64,000 nucleotides of DNA from Symsagittifera roscoffensis (lineage: Eukaryota > Xenacoelomorpha > Acoela > Convolutidae), in NCBI RefSeq assembly GCF_963678635.1, contig NC_087069.1:39641076-39705075 (forward strand), read 5' to 3'. This document shows positions 12,941 to 23,291 of this stretch, piece after piece; within the stretch, counting starts at the first letter, position 1; each line of letters begins with the position of its first letter. The position numbers and the translations under genes are program-made. Under the pieces are notes generated by a model. That model was given only the letters and a program-made list of their open reading frames with translations. It was not told the DNA's origin and did not search any database.

Positions 12941-14510
12941 TCATGGTGCAGAATAGTGAGTGTTTTAGGAGGCTATAGCGATGCGTTGTGATGCCACTTA
13001 AAGCACATAATGATTTGATGTATTGGAGAAAAAAAATTCTTTTGCTTGTAAGTTTTTGGAAAACCTGTTTCGTGTCACTGTGCCATCTTGATGATGTGGT
13101 ACTTGGATGGAAGTTCAATGAAGATAATGAGTGAGTTGTCCGGGGAGAATATGCCCATCGACCAGATTGCATAATTATTGTTAAAAAGGGATACAATTTA
13201 TGCCGAAAGTAGCGAATAGAATTGGTATAGCTAAGAGAACCGAAAAAAGAAGGATAAAAGTAGTTACAAAAAATTTATAATTTTTCGAAGTGTCGTGCAT
13301 GACACCTAACGATGTTTTTTTCTCGACGATTGAAATTTGCAAAAGTTAGAAAAAAGAATTTTGTTCATTATAGCGAGAAAATGAAAGCAATCTGATGAAC
13401 AAAGGGTACCTTTTACGATCGATTGACGACGATACACAAAGAAGCCTTCCAGGAAGTAACGATTTTCAGTAACAATCTTTACCGAGCTTATTTTACCAAT
13501 CAGGAAGGCCGAGATTGAGACAGGCAACCTTTGCTAAGGGCGAAAAAGGGGCTTCTTCAAGGAAAACCGAGAATTCGGAAGTGTCTGTCGTTAGAATTTA
13601 GAACTGCCTTCTAACAATGTCTTTTTTGGCTTTCTGGACATGTTCTGAATTTGAAGTAACCAACATCTGATTTCTTTTTCACGATATGGTAGCTAGAAGT
13701 AAGGAGAAACTCGATTCATCTCCATTAGATAGGGTATTTTTCTCTACAGAGCAGAACCAATTGTAGTGTAATAATGACTTATAGACTTGTTTTGAGCAGT
13801 AACCTCGCGATCTGTGAATACTCAGAACCGGCCATGAGTTCACTGATTTTGCATGTAACCAGATTATTTGCATGTTTTGGAGGTCAATCTTTAGACCTTA
13901 ACACGTTATTCGACCCAATCTTATGAAATACCACTTCAATTTGCTTTGGTAGAGACGGTTAAATGCATGTAAGGCTCAAAATTGTCGCCAGCCAATCTTT
14001 ATAGAATTTATTTTTACTTTTATCGTTATTTACTTTGAATGGTGAAAAAAAACTGTGAAAAATTAAGCATGGTTGAACTTGGTGGTTTTGTGTTGTAAGC
14101 TTGGTTTCGCCTTGCCTTTTCTAGGTTTAGCCCAGTTAAAACACCCAAGGGCTATTTGTGGTATACTTTAGAACATTTTGGCCATCTCCATCATTGAGCC
14201 AGAAAACGTATGAACAAAGACACAAGAACAAAATCAGTTTTCAGCTGACAAAAATTGTCAACTGGATGGCAGATTAGTATAAGAAACATTTATCAAAGTT
14301 TTTTTAAACACGACAGCACTGCTGAAATTACTTTGAATGACGGACTGAAGATTTTTATTACCAAGATCTTTGACAACAGGGCCGAGGTCCGCGACCTAAG
14401 AAAAAATTTTGTAAATCGTGCCGCATATCGTTTTCAGACTGGTTTTCGCAGTCCCGCCGCGGGCTTAAGTCAAGCCGTCACTCTTTTTTAAGTCGCGGCA
14501 TCAGTCTTTT
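12941..14510. repeat. 1.57 kb tandem duplication, copy B
   Basis: Second copy of 11,371-12,940. Small indels shift the spacing by a few bases along its length. It runs directly into the GC-rich AAGTCGCG array at 14,455, whose first units are also present at the end of copy A (12,890-12,930). Confidence 0.85.
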
Positions 14511-15060
14511 TTAAGTCGTAACGCTCAAGTCTTTGCTTAAGTCGCGCCGTCAGCCTCTTCTTGAGTCGCGCCGCTGAAATCTTCTTAAGTCGCGGCGCGA
14601 CTTACGAAAATACTTAAGCTGCGCGAATAAAGAAGAGACTTAAGCGACACGACTTTAGAAAAGACCGACGCCGCGACTTAAGTAAAAATATAAGCGGCGC
14701 GACTTAAGATAACCCAGATGGCGCGACTTAAAATGAGACCAACAACAGCGCGAATCAAAAAAAATCTTATCCTTTTTTGCTCAGTCGCGCATGTCGGGGC
14801 GGTTTATTCTCAGTCGCGCCGGTTGGGGATTGAAGTTTTCCAGTCGCGCCGGTCGCGCGATTACCTTAGGTCGCACCGGTTGCACCATTGCCTTAGGCCG
14901 CGACGGTCCCGGCGGTTTTTTGAGTCGCGCTGGTCGCGCCAATCTTCAATTGCCAAGTTTCGGTCGCGCCGGTCTGGAATTGCCAAGTTTGGGTCGCGTC
15001 TGTCTTTTCTTAGGTCACGGAATTCTACCCGGGCATCATTAGAGCAGTTTTTTAGTTTAG
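14455..15060. repeat. GC-rich AAGTCGCG/GTCGCGCCGG array with orientation switch
   Basis: A strong local change in composition. Units containing TTAAGTCGCG(C/G)CG run forward from 14,455 to about 14,600. The inverse CGCGACTTAAG then runs from about 14,590 to 14,750, giving a mirror-like inverted array centred near 14,595. From about 14,785 to 15,010 units of AGTCGCGCCGGT return to the forward orientation. The arginine-rich open frames here (for example 14,718-15,071) are translations of the repeat, so I do not call them genes. Confidence 0.8.
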
Positions 15061-15080
15061 CTCTAACATGATGTCTCAAT

Positions 15081-16080
15081 TTGCATTGCGCCAAAAATCA
15101 TTTCCTAGTAGCAAAGTCCATGATTCGCATGCATAAATTTTAAAACAAAATTTGCCGTTAGAGTCAAAAGATGCGCAAAGAGTCGCCAATTTGCGCCCAA
15201 TCCGAAGTTGCATAGTCGCGAGCGTTTGACTCACAAAGTTGAGAAAAACAAAGTTGAGAAATAAGGTCGCAAAAACCGCGCCATGTGTAGCATATTTTGC
15301 ATTGTGGGTAGCTTATGTCCCCAGAATCAAACTTCATAGTCGTGTCGAGTACGTAAGACGAGAAAATCTGGATATAAAGTCGTCAAAATTGCGTCGTGGT
15401 TGGCAAAAGACCTAATATAAGTTTTGAAATGACATCTTGAAATTTTTGTCGTGGGTGGCGAGAGCCGGGCCGGAGAACGCGGAAGAGGCGCAGTGGGTGT
15501 CGCCTAAGCCGTTGAAACCGGATCCCAGATCCTAATTGTATAGTCGTGCCGAGATTTTTGGTCTGGAAAGTCCTACAAACTTGCGGAAGTCGCATCGTGG
15601 GTGGCGAAAGTCTGAACACACAGATTGGCTGGGACTATTGCGACCATGGTGGAGACGGCGCGACCCAGAAAATGCTTTAAAAATTTTGCTTATAAAATAT
15701 CTTGGAACCTGAGTAGTACTTGAGAATGTATTTGATCAGCAAATATGCTGGTATAGCTATCTACACATTAAAAACACTTTTTTAGTTTTTCTTACTTTTT
15801 GGTTCTTTTTTACAGTTTTTTAGTACAAGTTTTTCAGTTCAATACAAGTTATGTTATGAATTTTTTTCTGAAAAAAGTACCGCATCCAAATCTAAACTTT
15901 GATTGCATAGTCGCGCTGAGAGATCGTGTCCCAAAAATCCGGACTTGAAGTCCAAATCTGAAGCTCTGGATCTCCAACGTAGCGATGTGGTTCGCTAAGG
16001 TCGCGCCGCATCCCTCGCAATGAGGTTTCGTGGATAACTATCAGTTTCGATGAATTTTTATGAGTTGTTTTTGTATTTTT
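15081..16080. repeat. Degenerate repeats with CATAGTCG(T/C)G motif
   Basis: Diverged copies of a motif with CATAGTCG followed by GAG and, about 50-100 bp away, GTGGGTGGCGA or GTGGTTGGC appear near 15,210, 15,335, 15,535 and 15,905. They share the CGCG-rich composition of the array to the left and look like its older, decayed extension. No gene is supported. Confidence 0.5.
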
Positions 16081-16339
16081 CAAAAATGATTGATTATATT
16101 GTATTAATAACTAATTATAAGTCAAACAAATTAGAAATCACTTGAATCGAATTAAGTATTTTTCTTAAGCAACAGCCTGGATTCTCAAAAAAAATTCATC
16201 GTGTATATTGAAAACGTGAACCTTGCTATTGTCAAACTTAGGTTTCTTTATATTGGTTTTAATTTTTAAAAAATGATTTTTTTTCTGGTTGGTTTCTTAC
16301 CCGACACTCACTCTAACCCTTCTTACTTTATTCATTTAT

Positions 16340-16840
16340 CACCCACCCAGGCTCACACCCAGCATAATAGTGCGGGAGGTAAGTAGGGGGAGGTGGGTGC
16401 GAATGCAGATAGCGTAAGTTTGAGGGAAGTGGATGGCAAGTGTCTGGGGAGTGCCAAAAGTTTTTGTTTTTGGGGGGTGGGGGGATGAAGACCCCCATAT
16501 ATTAACATAGGCTATAGAGTATCCGGTCTTCACCCTATGTATTAACATAGGCTATAGATTTCCCAATGTATTAAGATAGGGAATAGGTTTCCCAATGTAT
16601 TAAGATACGAGGTTTCAGATGGTAAGTTTCAGATGGTAAGTTTTTTTTCGGCGCCCGAATTTCCCATGTATAGATTTCCCTATGTATAAGAAATTCATTG
16701 TAGGGAATGAAGAACTCATTATGGAATAGGATTCCTAATGTATTACGATGGTAGGTTTCCTATGTATTAAGATGGTAAGGTTTCAGATGGTAAGTTTCAA
16801 AAAATTTTTGGTACCCGAGATTTTTGGAGCTCCAATTTGC
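16340..16840. repeat. Short degenerate tandem repeats (AATGTATTAAGATAGG type)
   Basis: Units such as CCAATGTATTAAGATAGG, TATTAACATAGGCTATAG and TTTCAGATGGTAAG recur about ten times. A GGGGGGTGGGGGG run lies at about 16,472-16,485. No coding signal is present. The block separates the GC-rich repeats from the PolB pseudogene. Confidence 0.65.
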
Positions 16841-16994
16841 CAATTTTCCAGATTGTAAATGTTTTCTTAATCAAAAAACAACATACAGTTAACCCAAACG
16901 TAGCATTTAAGAAGAGTTTTTTCAAAAAAAAGGATTAAATACAGAGAAAATGTAATAATTCACAGCCTCGTATTCAATTTTACTACATAATCTC

Positions 16995-17318
16995 TTACAA
17001 ATTCAGAGGTTTAGTATGTATTCCATCACATTCAACTTCCCGTTTAGGGTAAAAATAGCTCAGTCCTTTTTTAGTTTGTTCATAAGTTGCGACTGCATGG
17101 TTAATCGTTTTAAATCCTCTGTTCGTTGACTTCAAATTCACTACCTCATCCAGTACTTGTCGATACTTCGCCATCGGTCCATCTCCAGAGTCTTCTAATG
17201 CACGTTTATTCAGACCTTTACTGCTATACTTATACTTTTGACTTTTACTATCGTAACAGCAATAGGTTTTACTACACAGGCATAACATTTCGGTGCATCT
17301 GAACTCCTCCTTGAACAA
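16995..17318 (-). pseudogene. C-terminal segment of element 1 PolB
   Basis: Cysteine-rich start (CTEMLCLCSKTYCCYD), then a conserved-looking tail with KGLNKR and YEQTKKGLSYFYPKR. It ends at TAA 16,995-16,997. It follows the preceding segment by a one-step frame change within about 20 bp. Confidence 0.65.
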
Positions 17319-18274
17319 TCCTGGTTCTCTCTTGTCATGTTTCTTATGTTTAGATGTTTAGAACAGCAAGTACGGAGAGAAAAGTTGTTTTTTGCATCTG
17401 CTCTGAAGTCGTCTCGACAGTCCTTGCTTCGCCTTTCAGTCCATTCTGCTCGCTTGCTGGGAAGGATACAATAATGTAAATCTTCTTCTGCCAAAGCCAA
17501 ATAGAGGGAATCTGTATCCATTTCGAGTTCTTCGAATTTGTTGACATCGCAAAATTTATCGAAAAAGTTTACTACTATAATTGGTTCACGATGCTCTATA
17601 GTAGATTTAACAAGTTCCACTTCATACAAATCTTTAGCTACGATATTAAGTCTCTTGAAGAATTGGTTTTTGATAGCTTTGTGGGTTTTTTTGTCTCCAA
17701 GATATTTTGTCATTGTATGTTTCGATCTGTCCATTATTTGATAGCCGTAGGAACTGTTTCCTAGGAGTTTCATCGTTTCGGCTACTACGCCAGATAATGA
17801 ATTTTCATCGCCGGCTCGCCTAGCATCAACAACAGACGGAACAAAACTGTTGAATACTTTACGCGGTGTGTATTGTACAAATCGATGAATTTTTGTCCAC
17901 TGTAGTCCAAGATCCAAGTAAAAATTGAAAAGTGGTGTGATAAGTGTTCCGTTGGTTAACTTGAAGCTCGATATCAACATTCTTTGCGGTTGTTTTAACA
18001 AATCGTTTTCTACCGCATATGTCTTCATATATTCACCAATATCGTTTCTGGAAACATCAATATTTTTGCAAATAGGTGGGAAACTGGAAAATTTTGCTTT
18101 AAGCTCATCTGGAACACTCAGATCGCATTGCACATAGCCGAACATTGTTTCATTTCTAATGTTTTGCACTAGTGAATTGGCAGAAAGAAGTCTTTTGAAG
18201 GGAAAGTGAGTTCTAACGTGATTTTTCACGTCTACCTTGTTTTTAAATTCATCCCACCAGCTACACTCCCACAT
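17210..18274 (-). pseudogene. Palm/motif B-C segment of element 1 PolB
   Basis: Carries KLLGNSSYGYQIMD (motif B) and ELEMDTDSLYLAL (motif C, catalytic DTD). Between EHREPIIV and FFDKFCDVNKF the helix usually found just before motif C in this family is not visible. That suggests an internal in-frame deletion of about 15 residues that would damage the palm. After about 17,330 the frame shifts and the C-terminus continues at 17,318-16,995. Confidence 0.7.
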
Positions 18275-18313
18275 TTCTTCTATAGAGTATCCTTTTTCTC
18301 GGTTGTAATCTTT

Positions 18314-19534
18314 TCAAAGCTCATCCATTTCTCTTTTCTTGGTTCCTCGTTTGATACCATCATCAGTTAGACTTGGTCTAGCTTCTTGCCAAGGACAAAA
18401 ATGGAAATAACATCCCATTGCTTCAAAGACAGTCTTACAATGGTTGCAATAACCATCAACACTAAAGCAATCAAGTTTTTTCTGTTTTCCTGTAGTGTTG
18501 TAACTCTCAATTTTACATTCAGGTCTGGTTGCTTGAAAGTATGATATGACCATATTTTCAAATGTTCGAACTCGATTTTGCCTTGCCTTGAATTTTTGTG
18601 TTTCTTCATCGTAGTCCCATCTCGTATACAATCCTGTGGGCATACCCTGACATATAGAATAAGGATAGAGTTGACTAGCATCAATCCCAACGATTGATTT
18701 CCACAAATTGTTTGATTTTTGAATAAAGGTTTCATTTGTTACTGCTTTCCTTGTGAAAACAAATAAGGGACCACCGGTCATATCTTCCCGTATTTTTTCA
18801 AGCAAGTCACTATCACTCGAAAAGAATGGGTAAAACTTATAGTCGGTTGATTTGTGTAGACAGATATTGGCTAGATTCGGTAGTGTGCAGCCGAGCTTTA
18901 ACATATCTATCCCTTTGTCATGATAAAATTCAATCATTTTCTGCATAGCATCAAGGGTAGGAACAACATCCTTGTTGTTATACCACCGTAGAAAATTGCG
19001 AAATGTTTTCATCTTTTCCTGTTCCCAGATAGATTTAAGGTAGTTGTAGTTTTCCAATCCCGTAGGTGGTTTGGTCTTGAGACCGAGTTTTTTCAAGGCT
19101 TGCTCTTCAGTTATCCCAATTTTGAGAAGCTTCTGAAAATCGTCATACTCTTTATCGAGAGGGTTACTATTCTTCAGTTTGCTGTAGAAGTCATCATACG
19201 AGGGTAATTGTTGTTCATCAAGCTTGTTTGGAGTATCAAACCACTCGTATGGAAAGTATCCTTTCATCTCACTGGCTTTGTAGGCTTTTAGAAAAGAGTC
19301 TAAAGTAGTAGCCCCACCCAAAAACTTCATAATGTCCAGTAGCTGAACATCTCCAAATTTGAAGGAAACAAAGTCGTTTGCTTTCTTGATAACTGAAGGT
19401 TCAATTTCTTTTTCGTTGATAAGACAAGGAAGGAGGTATGATTTAATGAGGTTTATATCATACCGACCACTGTTGAATCCGAATACTGGCAAAGTATTGT
19501 TGTATCTCTCGAGATGTTGCATCAAATCAATCAA
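18314..19534 (-). pseudogene. Exonuclease/palm segment of element 1 PolB with nuclease-like insert
   Basis: The longest intact piece (406 codons). FGFNSGRYDINL is exonuclease motif II and VGIDASQLYPYS is polymerase motif A. Near the end, SVDGYCNHCKTVFEAMGCYFHFCP resembles the short restriction-endonuclease/Vsr-like module with a GCxxHxxC core that is known in some animal PolBs. The piece stops at TGA 18,314-18,316. The following codons stay in frame with the next piece, so this is a point nonsense change. Confidence 0.75.
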
Positions 19535-19724
19535 TTGATTTTTTTGAATCCTAAGAAAGTGAGTGGATGCGTCTGTTTCTTCCTCATTCTCGATACATTC
19601 GTCTTCGTACTCTATTTCTTCACTCTTATTGAAACTAGCTTGCTCAGTAAGTATGCTGAAAATTGTGAGGAGTCGCTTTTTGATGTTATTTTCAATTTCC
19701 AGAAAATTTTATCGCATTTCGGTT

Positions 19725-20348
19725 TTATTTTTTTCCGCTAACAACTCCAAGTTTGCCACTATTGAGGGATTGTGGATCTTTGTCACACAAAAATATGGGT
19801 TTGTCAAGCAAATTGGATGAAATTGACACTGATATGGGTTCATGCTTCCCGATCCAAGTTTTTGTTTTGGTTGGTTTTAGTTCTTCGGATGGCACGCAAA
19901 TTGATTCAAAGTCAAAAATAGCGACATTTTTGAATAAGGTTTGTTCTTTTGTGTACTCAATATTGAACCCCTCCAATTTTTCAAATAACCTCTCTCGTAG
20001 AGTATAAACATTTTTTGGGTAAATGTTTTTGATTCGATCTTTGCATCGTAGGAGATGCTTGTTGAAGTGGTCTACTTTGTAGAAAAATGTATCGCAAGTT
20101 GGGCATCGGAAGCGTTTGAAGAAGTTGTCGATGTTATTGACGTAAATAATGTGGTTGTTGTATCGTAGAAGTTTCCCTGTGTTCTCGTATTTACCGATAA
20201 TTCTCCGAACTAGTTCTCCCACAAAGTCTCCATCTTCAATGTCGATATCGTCGATAAAGATGTTTTTCTCTACTACATCTTCAACTACTGGTAGATTATC
20301 CATCGAAACTCCGCGAAACTGTTTTGGATCACAACCCGATTTTTCCAA
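19725..20348 (-). pseudogene. Exonuclease N-part of element 1 PolB
   Basis: Contains a CxxC...H...C finger (CPTCDTFF followed by HFNKHLLRC) and then AIFDFESICVP, the D-x-E of the 3'-5' exonuclease motif I. The frame is shifted relative to the piece upstream (20,386-20,769) and to the piece downstream (19,534 and below). Open coding-like sequence continues between 19,725 and 19,534 in the downstream frame, but with at least one stop. Confidence 0.65.
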
Positions 20349-20775
20349 AAAAACGTTAAAGATCTTGGAAGTGGATGTTTCAAGATTAGTTGTTCCATGT
20401 AAATGAACTGCAAGCGCTCAAAACAAACACAAATTTTCGTTGTATGGTTGTTTTTGTGTTTTCATCCGAAACCAAACAATTAACATGGTTATTCCTCAGA
20501 ATTGGTTCGGGAATCACTGAATCTGGACATCCCATGGGTACGTTTTTCAGTAAGGCTGGAAAAATGGTCACATTAGTGATCAGCTTGAATCTCCATTTCG
20601 TATTTTGTCTCTCTTGTGTACAAATTTCAATGATATCCTGCTTATTGACCTTGTTCTGTATAGTTGTCAAGTCTGCTTTAGTACAAAGTAGTATAGATTT
20701 ATCAAAGAGTGTGTTATTTTCATGAGCGCAGGAATAACGATATTCGCTTGTTTCTATATTACGTAACACAAATCC

Positions 20776-21297
20776 CTAGGCAATGTTGATTTTTGCTGCA
20801 CAATCAAGTTTTTCAAAGACTTGATCCAGTTTTTCATTAACTAGATTAGAATCTAGTTTTGAAAGTTGAAAATTGAATACTTTGTGGCGTCCATTTTCCA
20901 TCTCAGTATCTGTCAAGAAGTGTTGACAGGAATTCAACTCATTTCGTAGCTGATCACTATCCTCCTCGTTTTCCAAGATTTTATTCAAATCAGCAACAGA
21001 ATCACTCGTTTTTCTCGCTTTCATTCCGTGATCCTTCTTGCGATGCTGTTGAAGTGAATAATAGCTTGGAAATTCTTTCTCACACGATACACACTTTGTT
21101 GACTTTGAGTTTGACTTTACGCGCTTCTTGCTCGTATGGAAATTCAATTCTTGCTGGTTGTATGTACAATAACTACATTCCGGACAAGAAATAACTCCTC
21201 GCACACAACTCTTGCGATGTCGCGCAGCATTTAAACGAACATACATCTTACTACACTCCTCGCAATTCACTTTTTCATTCCCGTTGAGTGCTGGCAT
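20776..21297 (-). pseudogene. Zinc-finger N-terminal segment of element 1 PolB
   Basis: Starts with a clear ATG at 21,297. It has three C2H2-like fingers: CEECSKMY..., CPECSYCTY..., and CVSCEKEF with a closing HRKKDH. An acidic stretch follows, then the conserved-looking region that precedes the exonuclease. It ends at an in-frame TAG (20,776-20,778), and the same frame continues beyond. The start lies about 250 bp from the first codons of the divergent ORF at 21,552, which suggests a shared promoter. Confidence 0.7.
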
Positions 21298-21532
21298 CTG
21301 AAAAAAAAGTGGGAGATTTAGCTTGTATCAAAATTAATTAAAAGTACGTGGTACCTACAAAATTGGGAGATTTAAATTGTTCCAAAAAATTTTAAAAAAA
21401 TTTTTTTACTTACTTTGAGCTATTAAAAGTATTTGAAATTCATTTCAAGTAGTTATACAAAGTATACAGCAGTTGCTTTTAACGTAGAAGAAAATCAGAG
21501 GGAAAAAAATTTTTTTTTTGCTTTTAATTAGA

Positions 21533-21606
21533 GAAAATCAACCAATCAGAATTGAGTATTTTTTTTAGTAACACTGTTTGTTGGAAATCAACCAATCAGA
21601 ATCGAG
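21533..21606. promoter_or_regulatory. Paired CCAAT-box repeats between divergent genes
   Basis: Two copies of a direct repeat, AATCAACCAATCAGAAT, place CCAAT at 21,542-21,546 and 21,592-21,596, exactly 50 bp apart. They lie just upstream of, or within, the first codons of the plus-strand ORF and 245-300 bp from the start of the divergent PolB. They may be NF-Y-type CCAAT boxes of a bidirectional promoter, inferred from sequence only. Confidence 0.45.
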
Positions 21607-22253
21607 CATTTCCTAAAAGTGAACTGTTTATTATTCAAAAAACAAAGTTTAATCATTATTTGAAAAATGTCTATCAAAAAACATTTGAGCTTCCTCGAGT
21701 TACTTTACAAGAAAAAGGAAAAATTCCAATTGATTTTCTTATTGATGAAATAGATGTTGACTCTTACTTTTTTCATAATTTTTTGGACGTCTTTATTGTA
21801 CAAAATAGAGTTATCCGACTAAGTAAAGGTCTCTTTAGAGAAACTTACTCAATCAAAGAGTTTACTTTTGATCCACAAATTGCGTATCAATGTTTTAAAC
21901 TTACGGCTGAATTACACCTCACAAGGAAAGAAATTTTGTTTATTCTCGAGAATTTGAAATTAATCAAAAAGTCGTACGATAATAAATCAAAAACTCTTTT
22001 TATCCCCTATCCAAAAACCAAATTTGTAAAAACACCTCAGCAAAGTTCTTTATTCCTTCATTTCTTTAAGGATTTTCAAAGTTCAAAATCCTGCTTGATT
22101 CGGTTTGGAATCAGGTTTCCAGAAGTTTGCTTTGAAAAATTCGTCAACTTTGAGTTATCCTCCCAAATTTACATAAAAATTAAAAAACTTTACTATCTAC
22201 TCAAAAATCAGCAATTTTTAATTGATTACATACAAAAAATTCAATTAACTTGA
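21552..22253 (+). CDS. Uncharacterised 233-codon ORF without methionine
   Basis: A long open frame in an AT-rich region, divergent from the PolB of element 1. The translation is lysine- and phenylalanine-rich, without obvious membrane segments or a motif I recognise. No in-frame ATG occurs anywhere in the frame, and it opens with TTG. Translation must begin at an upstream exon or a non-AUG codon, or the start has been lost. It ends with TGATG, so the next small ORF begins on the same nucleotides. The composition and the long frame argue for a real, possibly element-borne, gene. Function is unknown. Confidence 0.5.
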   Translation: MSIFFSNTVCWKSTNQNRAFPKSELFIIQKTKFNHYLKNVYQKTFELPRVTLQEKGKIPIDFLIDEIDVDSYFFHNFLDVFIVQNRVIRLSKGLFRETYSIKEFTFDPQIAYQCFKLTAELHLTRKEILFILENLKLIKKSYDNKSKTLFIPYPKTKFVKTPQQSSLFLHFFKDFQSSKSCLIRFGIRFPEVCFEKFVNFELSSQIYIKIKKLYYLLKNQQFLIDYIQKIQLT

Positions 22254-22411
22254 TGAAAAAAGTTGCAGAGATGTTACTTTTATTAATTTTCTTTCTTTTG
22301 TTACTTATATCAGCAATATTTCTTATTTTTACTGCAAGAAACTTTTGGTCATTTATTTTTGCAATTGCTTCTGTGTATATTTTTACTTATTTGGAAGATT
22401 TAAGTCCCTAA
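22253..22411 (+). CDS. Small single-pass or hairpin membrane protein, 52 aa
   Basis: Starts at the ATG of the TGATG overlap with the preceding ORF. After MKKVAEM comes an unbroken hydrophobic run of leucine, isoleucine and phenylalanine (about residues 8-27). A short ARNFWS turn and a second hydrophobic stretch (about 31-45) follow, ending YLEDLSP and TAA. The tight overlap suggests co-expression with the 233-codon ORF. Small hydrophobic proteins are common in viral gene blocks, but no family is recognised. Confidence 0.45.
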   Translation: MKKVAEMLLLLIFFLLLLISAIFLIFTARNFWSFIFAIASVYIFTYLEDLSP

Positions 22412-22421
22412 ACATTTCTCT

Positions 22422-22605
22422 GATTGAATACGACAACTAGAACAAAAATGAACATTTTTGTGAGTGGAAACGACAATATCCGAAATGGAGCTTTGTTTCC
22501 GATTGGACACGACTTTTATCCAAGAACGCCATAAAAGGAAGCTGAAATCTGATTGGACACGACTACAATCCAAATAAGGAAAATCAATTCTGATTGGTCA
22601 AACCC
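22422..22605 (+). promoter_or_regulatory. Array of GATTGG(A)CACGACT repeats
   Basis: GATTGGACACGACT is perfect at 22,501-22,514 and 22,551-22,564, 50 bp apart. Diverged copies lie at about 22,422 (GATTGAATACGACAACT), about 22,464 (GTGGAAACGACAATATCC) and about 22,592 (GATTGGTCA). ATTGG is the inverse of a CCAAT box, so this is a CCAAT-type array upstream of the gene at 22,786. An ATAAAAGG string at about 22,531 may act as a TATA element. Regulatory function is inferred. Confidence 0.45.
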
Positions 22606-22785
22606 ACACATTCGAGTTGAAGGTACCCCTAACTCCTAACTAAAAATCATTTTATTTTCAACTTAACTACCGTCACCTACCTCCTCTCTCAATTCTAAAT
22701 ACCTGATTTTCAACTTATCTTCCGTCAGCCACCCTTCTATCAGCTCTTTCTTGTTCTCACTCTTTAACTCAGTTTATTGCTCAAA

Positions 22786-23280
22786 ATGATCTTCTCAGTG
22801 CAAAACAGCAACCTCAAGTACTCTGTAGAATGTTCGCCTGATCTAGTACAAATTCATGTGCGAGAAACTTTCTCTGGAGTTTTTCTGGCACGAATGGACA
22901 TCCCAATCCAAGTCTGGCACATGGTGGAAATGATGCGAAGGGATTTCACCGAACATCATATGATGCAAGTTCCCATCACAGAGAACCAACTTGGAACAAC
23001 GCAAATGATGGGGGAAGTTTCTGATCGTGTGGGAATGAACTATCCCGAGATTCCGAATTCAAGATTTGTGGCTCAACCAGTCGACGACTTCCTCTTTCCT
23101 TGGGAGGAGGAAGGATCAGTCGAAAACCCCATCACAATAGATGAAGATGAGGGTTTCTCAGAAACAATGACGCCTCAAAACACTCCTCCACAACAACCAC
23201 CAGCAATGGAACCTCGTCCAGCTCTGCGTTCTATAGAGAACCTCCAGAACTCTTCTGCTGCTCGACAGCTCTTTGATTAA
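22786..23280 (+). CDS. Uncharacterised 164-aa protein with acidic SUMO-interaction-like motif
   Basis: I start it at the ATG at 22,786, in a CAAAATGA context, instead of the TTG nine bases upstream. The N-terminal half looks like a compact domain (FSVQNSNLKYSVECSPDLV, then IPIQVWHMVEMMRRDF). The C-terminal half is disordered and proline/acid-rich, with ENPITIDEDEG resembling a SUMO-interacting motif followed by acidic residues. It has TAA at the end and an AATAAA signal 12 bp later. The frame is intact, which is unusual next to the ruined PolB. No family is recognised; a regulatory or accessory protein of element 1 is possible. Confidence 0.6.
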   Translation: MIFSVQNSNLKYSVECSPDLVQIHVRETFSGVFLARMDIPIQVWHMVEMMRRDFTEHHMMQVPITENQLGTTQMMGEVSDRVGMNYPEIPNSRFVAQPVDDFLFPWEEEGSVENPITIDEDEGFSETMTPQNTPPQQPPAMEPRPALRSIENLQNSSAARQLFD

Positions 23281-23291
23281 ATGTTTTTAAA

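Larger units (their letters stand above)
16995..21297 (-). pseudogene. Broken protein-primed-type family B DNA polymerase (element 1)
   Basis: Reading from 21,297 down to 16,995 gives one diverged PolB of roughly 1,400 codons. The order is N-terminal C2H2 zinc fingers, an exonuclease domain (DFES as Exo I, FNSGRYD as Exo II), and a palm with DASQLYPYS (motif A), KLLGNSSYG (motif B) and EMDTDS (motif C). It is interrupted by in-frame stops at 20,776-20,778 and 18,314-18,316 and by frame changes near 20,400, 19,540-19,725 and 17,330. Such polymerases belong to self-synthesising elements and related viruses. I see no integrase, capsid gene or terminal repeat belonging to this block, so its element type is unresolved. 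It differs clearly from the PolB at 27-32 kb. Confidence 0.85.

Noticed and set aside
11427-13196. Minus-strand frames conserved between the 1.57 kb duplicates
   Set aside because: Lengths change through indels between copies and no motif is present, so similarity reflects recent duplication and not selection.
14718-15071. 117-codon arginine-rich ORF and overlapping frames
   Set aside because: Direct translation of the GTCGCGCCGG tandem repeat, with overlapping frames open on both strands; no start context or domain.
16339-16548. 69-codon minus-strand frame
   Set aside because: Within short tandem repeats and a G-run; composition explains the open frame.
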